A DNA stretch of 64,000 bases, taken from the NCBI GenBank assembly GCA_019931185.1, contig JAINDK010000009.1, positions 1 through 64,000 of the forward strand, given 5' to 3'. The position numbers were made by a program, and so were the translations under genes. Shown here piece after piece: positions 45,178 through 54,242 of this stretch; the first letter of the stretch is position 1, and every line of letters starts with the position of its first letter. The DNA comes from Bryobacter sp. CoA8 C33 (GTDB taxonomy: Bacteria > Acidobacteriota > Terriglobia > Bryobacterales > Bryobacteraceae). The notes beneath the pieces were generated by a model, which had not been told where the DNA came from, ran no database searches, and saw only the letters and a list, made by a program, of their open reading frames with translations.

Positions 45178-46417
45178 AGGCGGCAATCGCCCGGTCCAGT
45201 TTGCCGTGCCAAGCTTCCTCGCCTAACAAGAAATTCTGCGTGAACCACACCGCCTCCCCGCACGCCTTGCGGTTCAGCGGACAATCGTTCTGCTTCCGCC
45301 ACTTGGTGAATAGTCCCTTGCCGTAGGCGAACTGATATCCCCGCGATTCGAATGTGTTCCGCAGGAACGGCTCATCCGGCAACGGCGCATAACCACCGGA
45401 GACCGGTATCCCATGCTTGCCCAGGTGTTGGATGAACTCCGAGCGGCTTCGCCCGCCAAACCGAGCCGCGTCGTAGCGGAACATGTACAGGTGATACGCG
45501 TTGCGCGTGCACCCGGCGGCAACGCGATACGGCGTCAGCCCTTCATGCCGGCTCAACACCGCGTCCAGGCCCTGGCTGAACGCCGTCCGCCGCCGCGCCT
45601 GCTCCTCGATCCGCGCCATTTGCCCGCTCAGCAGCGCGCCCTGGAATTCCGTTAGGCGCAGGTTCGCGCCCGACATCTCATAGTGAAACTCCGTGCCCGG
45701 CTGCGTGGCGCCGCGCGAGTTATTGTGAAAGGCGAAGGCCATCTCAGCCAGCCGCGAATCGTTCGTCACCACCGCCCCCCCCTCGCCCGAATTCAGATTC
45801 TTCGACGCCTGAAAGCTGAAACACCCGATCGTCCCCTGCGGACCCACATGCTTTCCCTGCCACTCCGCCAAGTGCGCCTGCGCCGCGTCCTCGACGACCG
45901 GAATGCCATGCTTCTTGCCGATCGCAATCACCGCCCCCAGATCGCCCACTCCCCCCGCCATGTGCACTTGTATGATGGCGCGCGTGCGCGGTGTGATCTT
46001 CGCCTCCACCTGCTTGGCATCGATCTGCAGCGTCGCCGGATCGATGTCGGCGAACACCGGTATCGCGTGGAAGCGCAAGACCGCGTTGATCGTGGCGATA
46101 AAGGTGTAAGGCGGCACGATCACCTCATCCCCTGGCCCAATGCCAAGAACCCCCATGGCCACCAGCAGCGCCGACGTTCCGTTGGCCACCGCCAGGCAAT
46201 GCTTGGCTCCGGTCAGCCGCGCATATTGCTCTTCAAACCGCGCCACCGCTTTTCCATTTCCACGCCCCCAGCGGCTGCTGCGCAGCACCGTCTTAAGACC
46301 TTCCTCTTCGCTTTGATCGAAGACCGGCCAACTCGGGATGTTCCCGGCCGCGCTGACACGCCCTGTTTCGGTTCCATACTGCAGGGCGGGCAGGCTTACA
46401 AACTGTCGTCTACGCAT
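45140..46417 (-). CDS. DegT/DnrJ/EryC1/StrS family PLP-dependent aminotransferase
   Basis: This 425-residue sugar aminotransferase has VANGTSALLVAMGVLGIGPG, DEVIVPPYTFIATINAVLRF, VVEDAAQAHLAEWQG, and FSFQASKNLNSGEGGAVVT with the PLP lysine. An N-terminal 25 residues resembles a weak signal peptide (RRRQFVSLPALQY). It probably transfers an amino group to a keto-sugar for cell-surface glycans or to an inositol derivative. The end overlaps the convergent alaX remnant by 38 bases, and the start is 82 bases from ggt. Confidence 0.9.
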   Translation of the reverse strand: MRRRQFVSLPALQYGTETGRVSAAGNIPSWPVFDQSEEEGLKTVLRSSRWGRGNGKAVARFEEQYARLTGAKHCLAVANGTSALLVAMGVLGIGPGDEVIVPPYTFIATINAVLRFHAIPVFADIDPATLQIDAKQVEAKITPRTRAIIQVHMAGGVGDLGAVIAIGKKHGIPVVEDAAQAHLAEWQGKHVGPQGTIGCFSFQASKNLNSGEGGAVVTNDSRLAEMAFAFHNNSRGATQPGTEFHYEMSGANLRLTEFQGALLSGQMARIEEQARRRTAFSQGLDAVLSRHEGLTPYRVAAGCTRNAYHLYMFRYDAARFGGRSRSEFIQHLGKHGIPVSGGYAPLPDEPFLRNTFESRGYQFAYGKGLFTKWRKQNDCPLNRKACGEAVWFTQNFLLGEEAWHGKLDRAIAAFRPGSAVNTGAY

Positions 46418-46499
46418 GTTGAAATTCTATCCAAGCTGCCGGCTCCCGGCTCCCGGCACTTGCCACCCCCATCGGGCCTATGAAAAAATCAGCGGCGAG

Positions 46500-48152
46500 A
46501 TGTTTCGCTTCGCCCTATCAATTGGTTTTGCCGGACTGCTCGCGGCCCAGCCGCGCGGCACTCCCGTTGAGCGCCAGCAAGCTCGCTCCGTGGTTTATTC
46601 CACCAAGGGCATCGTTGCCACCAGCCAGCATTTGGCTTCCCAGGCGGGCGCCTCGATTCTCGCCCGGGGTGGCTCAGCCGTCGATGCCGCCATCGCGGCG
46701 AATGCCGTGCTCGGGCTGACCGAGCCGATGATGAATGGCATCGGGGGAGACTTGTTTGTGCTCTATCGAGAGGCGGCCACGGGCCTGATACGCGGGCTGA
46801 ATGCTTCCGGTCCCACGCCCCGCGCCTTGACCATTGCCGGCCTTCAGCGGAAAGGGTACAAGTCGATGCCGGCTGCCGGCATCCACTCCGCCACCGTGCC
46901 TGGCTGCGTTCGTGGTTGGGAGGCCGTGCACAAGCGTTATGGCAAGTTGCCCTGGAGAGACCTCTTCGCTCCCGCCATTGAACTGGCTGAGACAGGCTTT
47001 CCCGTGCACGAATGGATGGCCATGGTTTGGGACTCAGCCGAGATGCGTCAGAACCCAGAAAGTCTCCGCGCCTTCTACCCAAACGGGCAGGCTCCCGGCG
47101 CGGGCCAACTCTTTCGCAATCCAGCTCTCGCGCGCGCCTACCGGATCCTGGCCAGCCAAGGAGCCAAGGCCTTCTACCAGGGCGAAATCGCCCATTCGCT
47201 GCTGGCCACGGCCCAAAAGTTGGGAGGCTTTCACGCCGCCGAGGATCTCGCTTCCTATCAGCCGCTATGGGTTGAGCCCATCGCCACAACCTACCGCGGC
47301 TGGACACTGCACGAACTACCCCCCAACGGCCAGGGTCTGGCGGCACTGAGCATGCTGAACATGCTCGAGACATTCACTCCCGCCGCCCATAACTCCACCC
47401 TCGATCTGCATCGCAAGATCGAGGCCATGAAGCTTGCCTACGCCGACCTGTTCTATGTCGGAGACCCGAAGGCAACGAAGGTTCCCACCGCCGGCCTGAT
47501 CTCCAAGCCCTACGCTGCCGTCCGGGCCAAACTGATTGATCCGTCGCGGGCTAACTGCGATGTCAAGAAAGGCGAACCGCCCGCCGCGAGCGACACTACT
47601 TACTTCAGCGTGGTCGACAAGGACGGCAACGTAGCATCCTGGATTCAATCGGTCTCAAGCGTCTGGGGATCGAGCGTCACTGTCGAAGGCATGGGTTTCG
47701 TGCTGCACAATCGCGGCGCCGGCTTTCAATTCGATGCCGCGCATCCCAATGCGCTTGCTCCGGGCAAGCGCCCATTTCACACCATCATTCCGGCGATTCT
47801 CTCCGGGCCGGACGTCCAGATCGGCTTTGGCATCATGGGTGGGCCCAACCAGCCCCTCGCTCATGCGCAATTTGTTTCCAATATCATCGACCACGGCATG
47901 AACATCCAGGCGGCGCTCGAGGCGCCTCGTTTCTCCAAGCAGCGGCCGAGCGGCTGCGACCTGTTTCTCGAGAACCGTGTTGGCGTGGAGACGCTGACCG
48001 GGCTCTCCGCTCTGGGCCATCAACTCGTCATCACCGGGCCCTATTCCAACGCCAACGGACACGGCAACGCGGTACTGCGCAACACGCGCACCGGCATCAA
48101 CGCCGGCGCTTCCGACCCTCGTGGGGATGGCTCCGCGATTCCGGAGCCCTGA
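46500..48152 (+). CDS. ggt: Gamma-glutamyltransferase, exported
   Basis: This 550-residue Ntn-hydrolase family enzyme has a signal peptide (MFRFALSIGFAGLLAAQ). The large-subunit motifs are GGSAVDAAIAANAVLGLTEP, MMNGIGGDLFVLYRE and LNASGPTPRA. The autocatalytic cut site lies in ASDTTYFSVVDKDGN, and Thr366 or Thr367 begins the small subunit. It should break down gamma-glutamyl peptides such as glutathione outside the cytoplasm. The region before 46500 has long frames that I treat as non-coding. The DUF1501 gene ends convergently 26 bases downstream. Confidence 0.92.
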   Translation: MFRFALSIGFAGLLAAQPRGTPVERQQARSVVYSTKGIVATSQHLASQAGASILARGGSAVDAAIAANAVLGLTEPMMNGIGGDLFVLYREAATGLIRGLNASGPTPRALTIAGLQRKGYKSMPAAGIHSATVPGCVRGWEAVHKRYGKLPWRDLFAPAIELAETGFPVHEWMAMVWDSAEMRQNPESLRAFYPNGQAPGAGQLFRNPALARAYRILASQGAKAFYQGEIAHSLLATAQKLGGFHAAEDLASYQPLWVEPIATTYRGWTLHELPPNGQGLAALSMLNMLETFTPAAHNSTLDLHRKIEAMKLAYADLFYVGDPKATKVPTAGLISKPYAAVRAKLIDPSRANCDVKKGEPPAASDTTYFSVVDKDGNVASWIQSVSSVWGSSVTVEGMGFVLHNRGAGFQFDAAHPNALAPGKRPFHTIIPAILSGPDVQIGFGIMGGPNQPLAHAQFVSNIIDHGMNIQAALEAPRFSKQRPSGCDLFLENRVGVETLTGLSALGHQLVITGPYSNANGHGNAVLRNTRTGINAGASDPRGDGSAIPEP

Positions 48153-48178
48153 TCGGCTCCCATTTCCCCTAGCGCATT

Positions 48179-49582
48179 CTAGGCGAGTATCTCTTTGACC
48201 ACATCGCCCGCTACATCCGTCAACCGGAAGTCGCGTCCGCTATAGGGATAGGTCAGCCGCAGATGATCGAGACCCATGAGGTGCAACATGGTGGCGTGCA
48301 AATCGTTGACATGAACCTTGTTTTCGACTGCCTGATAGCCAAACTCGTCGGTCGCCCCATGAGTGATGCCACCTTTGACGCCTCCGCCAATCAGTAGCGT
48401 CGTGAACCCTTCATTGTTGTGGTTGCGCCCATTCTGAACGTTGATGCGCCCGGTCACTTCAGTCCAGGGCCGCCGGCCGAACTCACCGCCGATGACGATG
48501 AGCGTTTCCTTCAGCAACCCGCTGGCCTTCAGATCGGCGATGAGCGCCGCGATCGGCTGATCGGCCTGCATGGCGAGGCGGCGGTGCACGAGAATGTCGT
48601 GATGGCTGTCCCACGGTTTGTCATTGCCGAAGTAGACCTGCACCGCGCGGACCCCGCGCTCGACCAGGCGTCGCGCGATCAGACAGCCACGGGCAAAATC
48701 ACCGTCCCGCGTTGCCGATTTGATTTTCATCTCGCTCGTATCCGGCATCCCCGTCACGCCGTAACGCTCCCTCACAGCCAGCGGCTCCCGGTCGACGTCA
48801 AAGGCGGCAAGCGCCTCCGACTGCATCCGGTAAGCGGTTTCCATCGCTTGAATGCGGCCTTCGAGCAAGGGATCCTTGCCCGCTTCAGCCAGTTGCAGGG
48901 TATTGAGCGTTTTCCAAAGCTCGACCTGGTTGCGCTGCCCCGCCGGTGTGCCGCCCCGCGGGCGTATGTGCTGAATCATCTTCTCTGGAGTCAATTCGTC
49001 ATTCGGCACATAAGTTCCCTGATAGGCCGAAGGCAGAAACGCCGAACTCCACAATTGCGGTCCGACATCCGGCACCCCGGCGCAAAGGGCGATAAAGCCA
49101 GGCAGATTTTGATTCTCCGTCCCCAGGCCATAGGTCAACCAGCTCCCCCAACTGGGAAATCCCGGTATGATGCGCCCTGAATTCATTTGCAGAATCGCCT
49201 GCGGGTGCGCCGGCAGATCACAGTGCATCCCGCGTACGACGCAGATTTCGTCCATGTGGACAGCCGTTTTCGCGAATAACTCACTCGCCCACAAGCCGCT
49301 TTGCCCGTAACGCTGAAAAGCGAATGGGCTGCGCAGCAACGTACCGCGCTCTTGGCGAGCTTTCGGATAATCGCCCGGAATGGGCTGGCCGTGATACTTA
49401 TCGAGCGCCGGCTTCGGGTCGAAGGTATCCACCTGGCTCGGCCCGCCATTGAGAAAAAGAAAGATCACGTGCTTGGCCCGCGGGCTGTGGTGCGGTCCCT
49501 TGGCACCCAATTCAGCCGCCGCCAGACCGATACTCGTTCCAAATCCCGCCGTTATGTTCTCGAGCCATCGTCTCCGTGTCAT
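48179..49582 (-). CDS. DUF1501 family exported protein
   Basis: This 467-residue protein starts TRRRWLENITAGFGTSIGLA, a twin-arginine signal. DUF1501 motifs are [60 protein letters not shown]-like, VIGGEFGRRPWTEVTGR and HVNDLHATMLHLMGLDHLRL. The preceding PSCyt/PSD1 gene ends 9 bases upstream. Third copy of this pairing in the window. Confidence 0.92.
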   Translation of the reverse strand: MTRRRWLENITAGFGTSIGLAAAELGAKGPHHSPRAKHVIFLFLNGGPSQVDTFDPKPALDKYHGQPIPGDYPKARQERGTLLRSPFAFQRYGQSGLWASELFAKTAVHMDEICVVRGMHCDLPAHPQAILQMNSGRIIPGFPSWGSWLTYGLGTENQNLPGFIALCAGVPDVGPQLWSSAFLPSAYQGTYVPNDELTPEKMIQHIRPRGGTPAGQRNQVELWKTLNTLQLAEAGKDPLLEGRIQAMETAYRMQSEALAAFDVDREPLAVRERYGVTGMPDTSEMKIKSATRDGDFARGCLIARRLVERGVRAVQVYFGNDKPWDSHHDILVHRRLAMQADQPIAALIADLKASGLLKETLIVIGGEFGRRPWTEVTGRINVQNGRNHNNEGFTTLLIGGGVKGGITHGATDEFGYQAVENKVHVNDLHATMLHLMGLDHLRLTYPYSGRDFRLTDVAGDVVKEILA

Positions 49583-49591
49583 CGCGCTCTC

Positions 49592-52207
49592 CTAGTTCAC
49601 AAACACAAGTTCATTGGCAGCCAGAAGCACTTGCGCGTAGCCCGCCCAGTCCCCGCCGCCCGCCAGATAGGCGAGGCCGGCACTGGTTTCGCGCTCGCTT
49701 GCCTCCCGTCCGTATAGCAGCCGGTAGGCTTCGCGCACTCGCTCCCGATCACCCCGCACCACTGCCAGGCGCCCGGCGAGAGCCGTGGCGCGCGCCTGCA
49801 GAAACTCGCTGTTGAGGAAGAATAACTGCTGCAGCGCCGTGGCCGTCGTGATGCGCTGCTCGGCGCTCAGGTTCGGGTTGGGAAAGTCGAACAGCGCCAG
49901 GGTCCCGTCCAGCTTGCGGCGGCTGACATAGCCGTAGACGCTACGCCGTTTAACTTCGAGCTTGTCGAGCTGCACGGGAGGGCCCCCGGACTTGCGGTCG
50001 AGCTCGCCCGTCACCGCGAGCAACGTGTCACGCATGGCCTCGGCGTCGAGCCGCTGCCGGTTCACTCGCCACAGGAGGCGATTGCCGCCGTCGGCTTGGC
50101 TGGCTGCCTCGTTATGCGCGGAGCTCGACTGGTAGGTTCGCGACAGTATGATCATCCGCAACAGCTTCTTGGTGCTCCAACCCTGTTCCACGAACTCGCT
50201 GGCGAGATAGTCGAGCAACTCGGGGTGGCTCGGCCGGTCTCCCATCAGCCCAAAGTTCGAAACCGTGCGCACCAAGCCTTCGCCAAAAAGACGCTGCCAG
50301 ACGCGATTCACGAAAACACGGGCTGTTAAAGGATTGCCGGCGTTGGCGATCGCCTCGGCGAGTTCCTTGCGTCCGCTGCCCTGGCTGAACGGTTGCGGGA
50401 CGCTGGAGCTGAGGATGCTCAAGAAGGCGCGCGGCGCCTCCTCGCCAAGCCGTTCCGGCTGCCCGCCGATCTGAATGCGCTCATTCACCGCGGCCGCATT
50501 GTCTCGGATTACATGCGCGAATGCATATCTTTCCGGCAACCCCATCCGCAGCTCTTTCAGCTCCGCCCGCATCTGGTCCAGATATTGCTTGGCATAGCCT
50601 TCGAGGAAGCGTTCCACCGTTCCATCCGTCGTGAGGTATCCGCGATTGGGTCCATGGTAAAGAAGCCCATCCTCCTCCTGCTTAAACTCACGGCCATAAA
50701 AATCGCTGAAGAACAAATCACGCCACAGAAAGTAGCGCTCCGTCGGCAAGGCAAAGGTCTCGCCCTTGGCCTGCGGATCGTTCGTTGCCTTGGCCGCCAG
50801 ATTTTTTACATCGACCTCTTTACGTTCGCGCAAGACCGACAGTGCCTCGCGCCGGAAGCTGGTGAGGTCAAAATCCTCGCGTTCCCAACCACGAAGGTAG
50901 CGATTGTCCTTGGGACCCGATTTCAGATACTTCACCCAACGCGCCAGCGTCATCGCGTCCAGCCCTTCGCCCGAGTTCTCGCCGTGCAGCACGATTGCCC
51001 GCGCGGCGCGGATGTAGCGCGGGCTGTCGGCGGCTAGCGCTTCGGCAACGCTCATGGCCTGATTGTGCAAAAAAGCCTCGATCCGCTTCTTCACTTCCTG
51101 GATGCGTTTGTCCTGCTCCTTCCACTTGGCCACTTCCGGGGCCGGCGCCAGTTCATACTCGGCGCGCCGCGTGGAGCTGAATACGCCCTGCAGCGCATAG
51201 AAATCTTTTGTCGGGATGGGATCAAATTTGTGATCGTGGCACTGCGCGCAGGCTCCCGTCAGGCCGAGAAAGCCCCGGGTCGTCACATCCACCCGGTCAT
51301 CGGTTAATTCCGGAGACAATCCGTAAAAGCCCAGTCCTACTGCCAGACCTGGGTCCTGACCCAACTGATCACCGGCAATCTGTGCTTTGACAAACAGGTC
51401 GTAGGGCATGTCACGGTTGAAGGCGCCGATCACCCAGTCGCGGTAGCGGAAGGAGTTGGGGTAAGGCAATTCCACGTCGCTATCGAGCCGGTCGTCGGCA
51501 TAGCGCGCCACATCGAGCCAGTAGCGTCCCCACCGCTCGCCAAAGTGGGGCGAAGCCAGTAATTGGTCTACTACGCGCGCGGCCGCGTTGGGGGCCGTGT
51601 CCTCTTCAAATGCTTTCACCTGATCGAAAGTGGGAGGCAAACCGCTGAGGGCGAGATAGACCCGGCGAAGCCAGTCCCGCGGGCTTGCCGGTGGGTTGGG
51701 CGTGATGCCCTTCTCCTCAAGGCGCGCGAGTACGAAGGCGTCGATGCCGCCGCGCACCCAATCGTTCTGCTTGACGGCCGGCAGCGCCGGTTTGCGCACG
51801 GGTTGGAAGGCCCAGAATCGGCGCTGTTCAGTTGTGATTTGGTAGCCGGGGCTCATTGCTGCCGGCACCTTCGCTTCGGGCCAGAACGCCCCGTCGCGCA
51901 CCCAGTCCCGAAGCACGGCAATCTCCCTGTCGGGAATTTTCGCCGCGCCAAGCGGCATCTTCATTTTGTCGTTGGTGTGTTCGACCGCCTGGATCAGGAG
52001 GCTCTCCGGCACGTTGCCCGGCACAAGCGCTGGGCCGGTCTTGCCACCCTTGAGCAGGCCGTTGCGCGAGGTCATGGTCAACCCGCCGAGCGGCGCCGTC
52101 GAGTGGCAGCCAAAACAACGATTGGCCAGAATTGGCCTGACTTTCATTTCGAAGTGTTCGGTGGGGTCGGCACCGAACCCTAAGAGCAACAATGGCGCAA
52201 GCAGCAC
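49592..52207 (-). CDS. PSCyt1/DUF1549-DUF1553 cytochrome protein
   Basis: This 871-residue protein starts at GTG with a short signal peptide (LLAPLLLLGFGADPTEH). A cytochrome motif CFGCH follows. DUF1549 has GIDAFVLARLEEKGITP and ACAQCHDHKFDPIPTKDFYA. A charged middle region includes EVAKWKEQDKRIQEVKKRIE. DUF1553 has LTARVFVNRVWQRLFGEG and ITTATALQQLFFLNSEFL. It lies between a ceramidase-like gene (12 bases upstream) and DUF1501 (9 bases downstream), so all three appear to form one operon. Confidence 0.9.
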   Translation of the reverse strand: MLLAPLLLLGFGADPTEHFEMKVRPILANRCFGCHSTAPLGGLTMTSRNGLLKGGKTGPALVPGNVPESLLIQAVEHTNDKMKMPLGAAKIPDREIAVLRDWVRDGAFWPEAKVPAAMSPGYQITTEQRRFWAFQPVRKPALPAVKQNDWVRGGIDAFVLARLEEKGITPNPPASPRDWLRRVYLALSGLPPTFDQVKAFEEDTAPNAAARVVDQLLASPHFGERWGRYWLDVARYADDRLDSDVELPYPNSFRYRDWVIGAFNRDMPYDLFVKAQIAGDQLGQDPGLAVGLGFYGLSPELTDDRVDVTTRGFLGLTGACAQCHDHKFDPIPTKDFYALQGVFSSTRRAEYELAPAPEVAKWKEQDKRIQEVKKRIEAFLHNQAMSVAEALAADSPRYIRAARAIVLHGENSGEGLDAMTLARWVKYLKSGPKDNRYLRGWEREDFDLTSFRREALSVLRERKEVDVKNLAAKATNDPQAKGETFALPTERYFLWRDLFFSDFYGREFKQEEDGLLYHGPNRGYLTTDGTVERFLEGYAKQYLDQMRAELKELRMGLPERYAFAHVIRDNAAAVNERIQIGGQPERLGEEAPRAFLSILSSSVPQPFSQGSGRKELAEAIANAGNPLTARVFVNRVWQRLFGEGLVRTVSNFGLMGDRPSHPELLDYLASEFVEQGWSTKKLLRMIILSRTYQSSSAHNEAASQADGGNRLLWRVNRQRLDAEAMRDTLLAVTGELDRKSGGPPVQLDKLEVKRRSVYGYVSRRKLDGTLALFDFPNPNLSAEQRITTATALQQLFFLNSEFLQARATALAGRLAVVRGDRERVREAYRLLYGREASERETSAGLAYLAGGGDWAGYAQVLLAANELVFVN

Positions 52208-52219
52208 GCCCTGATCGTA

Positions 52220-53911
52220 TCAAGGCCTCCGGCGAATTTCATCCACGGCGCCCTCGAAGCCTTTGAGCACCAGACCCCGCCGCGCCGGCCCTTCCTCGAC
52301 TGTCTTGCCGCCGGCCTGCACCGTACGCTTGCCTTGCCGCTGCTCCACGATGACCTCCTCCCACTGGCGCGTCGCCACAGGCCAGCGCCAATAGCTGAGA
52401 GAAAACTCCTCCCCGAGGGCGTCCATCCGCAGTCCGCCACCGGAGAGGTAAACGCCCCGGCCCTGGCGGCCGGGCACGCCGAAGGCATGCAGTCCGGTCC
52501 AGCTCATCCCCTGGGTTGGGCCCAGTTCCTCGAGTGGCCAGTATCCGCGTTTGCTTCCCGCTGGCCGTCGCGGTTTCCGCATCGCGGCCAGCATCTCTTC
52601 CAGCCTCGCCACGATGCGCGCTTCGGCTCCGGTTTCGAGGCTTGCCGTCTTGGCCGGCCATGTCGTGTAGCCGCCAAAAGGATGTAACTCCGCTGGCGGA
52701 ATATAGCCTTCCGCGCCGTTCGCCAGGGTCACATTCATCAGCTTGGAAAATCCTGTGCGTTCCCGCAGCTTCAACCCCGAGATGGAAAACACCTCATTCG
52801 GCCAGGCCGCAACCCCCAGATCGCCTACCGCCAAAACCTGCAGCTTCAGTTTTCGCTTTGGCTGCTGCTCAATATGGATTTGTTCCCGCGCATAAACCTC
52901 CGGTTGGTTGCGCGGCTCGCGCCCATTCATTTCCGCCATCAATTGCCGCGCCCAGGCAAGCCGCGCCGCACCGGGCCGCCGCCGCTCGAACTCCTCCTCC
53001 ACCTCGGCCATTCGCAGCTTCGGCGCACTCTCATACCGAATTGCCCGGAATGCCTTTTCCGCCGAATCGACGAGGCCCCGCGTGTATGTCTCGAGCGTGA
53101 GTTCCTTTTTCTGCGGCCGCGCATAATCCATCCACATCAGGTCTCCGCTCACCCCCTGGCTCAGCATCACAACGTAGTCCGCTCCGGCCCCGATTCTCCG
53201 CGTGAATTGTCGCGCGAACTCCCCGAAGTAATCCGACGAAATTGGCTTTGAATTGAAATAATGCATCGCATAGTTGGCCAGCAGCGCCAGCGGGCGTCCG
53301 TCGCTGCTCTCAACGGCAAGCAGCGTCAGGGTCGGATCCTTCGGGCCCGTCGGCAGCGTCATGTCGGGGTTCTCATAACCCGGATGCATATTCGCGTGCA
53401 CGCTCCGTTCCCCGAACGGATCCAACTGCATCTTGTCGCGCCGGTAGAAGAATTGCCTGACATGGGTGTGGTCTGAATCTTCAACCGCAAAGCTGCCAGC
53501 CCGGGCGGGCGCCAGCTTTCGGTTTGCTTCCCCTATCGCTTCGGCAATCTTGCCTGGCAGCCAAGCCGCGTACTTTTCATCCACCCGCGAGCCAAGGCAC
53601 GACATCGCTGCCGGCGCCATATGTGTGTGCGTTGCCGAGATCATCATCCGCGCCTCCGCGATCCCGGTTGCCGCCGCCGCCATCTTCTTGGCCTGATCGA
53701 TCAGCTCGCGGGGCATCATGCAGGAATCCACCACAACCAGGGCCAGCTTTTCCGTGCCGCGTTGCAGCACAAGGGCCTTGGCATGGATTGGTTGCTCCAC
53801 TTGGCTGACTTGCCGCTCGAGAAAGAAACAATTCACAATCACTGGCCACCAGGTTGGGGTGACGTCGATTTGCGCGGCCCCGGCCAGCAGCGCCATTGCC
53901 AGTAAACTCAT
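52220..53911 (-). CDS. Neutral ceramidase-like exported protein
   Basis: This 563-residue protein has a signal peptide (SLLAMALLAGAAQIDVTP). The core resembles the neutral/alkaline non-lysosomal ceramidase family: VVVDSCMMPRELI, MISATHTHMAPAAMSCLG with the His metal ligands, LLANYAMHYF, MLSQGVSGDLMW, and the C-terminal TLANGAEGYIPPAELH. Enzymes with this fold cleave amide bonds of lipids; the true substrate here is unknown, and related proteins of bacteria are often only hypothetical. The ATG at 53911 follows a perfect GGAGGAGG ribosome-binding site, so the upstream ATG at 53932 is not needed. Confidence 0.85.
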   Translation of the reverse strand: MSLLAMALLAGAAQIDVTPTWWPVIVNCFFLERQVSQVEQPIHAKALVLQRGTEKLALVVVDSCMMPRELIDQAKKMAAAATGIAEARMMISATHTHMAPAAMSCLGSRVDEKYAAWLPGKIAEAIGEANRKLAPARAGSFAVEDSDHTHVRQFFYRRDKMQLDPFGERSVHANMHPGYENPDMTLPTGPKDPTLTLLAVESSDGRPLALLANYAMHYFNSKPISSDYFGEFARQFTRRIGAGADYVVMLSQGVSGDLMWMDYARPQKKELTLETYTRGLVDSAEKAFRAIRYESAPKLRMAEVEEEFERRRPGAARLAWARQLMAEMNGREPRNQPEVYAREQIHIEQQPKRKLKLQVLAVGDLGVAAWPNEVFSISGLKLRERTGFSKLMNVTLANGAEGYIPPAELHPFGGYTTWPAKTASLETGAEARIVARLEEMLAAMRKPRRPAGSKRGYWPLEELGPTQGMSWTGLHAFGVPGRQGRGVYLSGGGLRMDALGEEFSLSYWRWPVATRQWEEVIVEQRQGKRTVQAGGKTVEEGPARRGLVLKGFEGAVDEIRRRP

Positions 53912-54242
53912 CTCGAAAAATCCTCCTCCCATAAATCGGCGGCGCGAACCGCCAGAAGCCCCGCGGCCCTAGCATATATCGATCTGATGATCTGACTTTC
54001 CATGCGGCCTGCGACCGTGATTGGCAAAAGTGCATTTGCTCCCCACTGGCTCAGAACTTTAGGGTTAAGTAAGCTTCGGCAGAGTGACTTCGAGTACCGC
54101 CTCGATCGCCCTGCCCCTCACGAGAATCTGGTCTCTGCAATAAACCGGCCACCGCCTCTGCTTCCGGTTTGTCCGGTTGTGCCGCAAATCAATCTCTGTC
54201 CTGCCCACCGTGAAACGATATACTGCCAGGACAAGCTGTTTG
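53912..54242. promoter_or_regulatory. Divergent intergenic region with a tandem direct repeat
   Basis: These 331 bases separate two genes that point away from each other, so both promoters should lie here. GATCTGAT and GATCTGAC occur in tandem at 53981-53996, next to AT-rich ATATATCGAT, a possible regulator site. Apart from the GGAGGAGG ribosome-binding site of the ceramidase-like gene I see no convincing coding frame. Confidence 0.35.
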
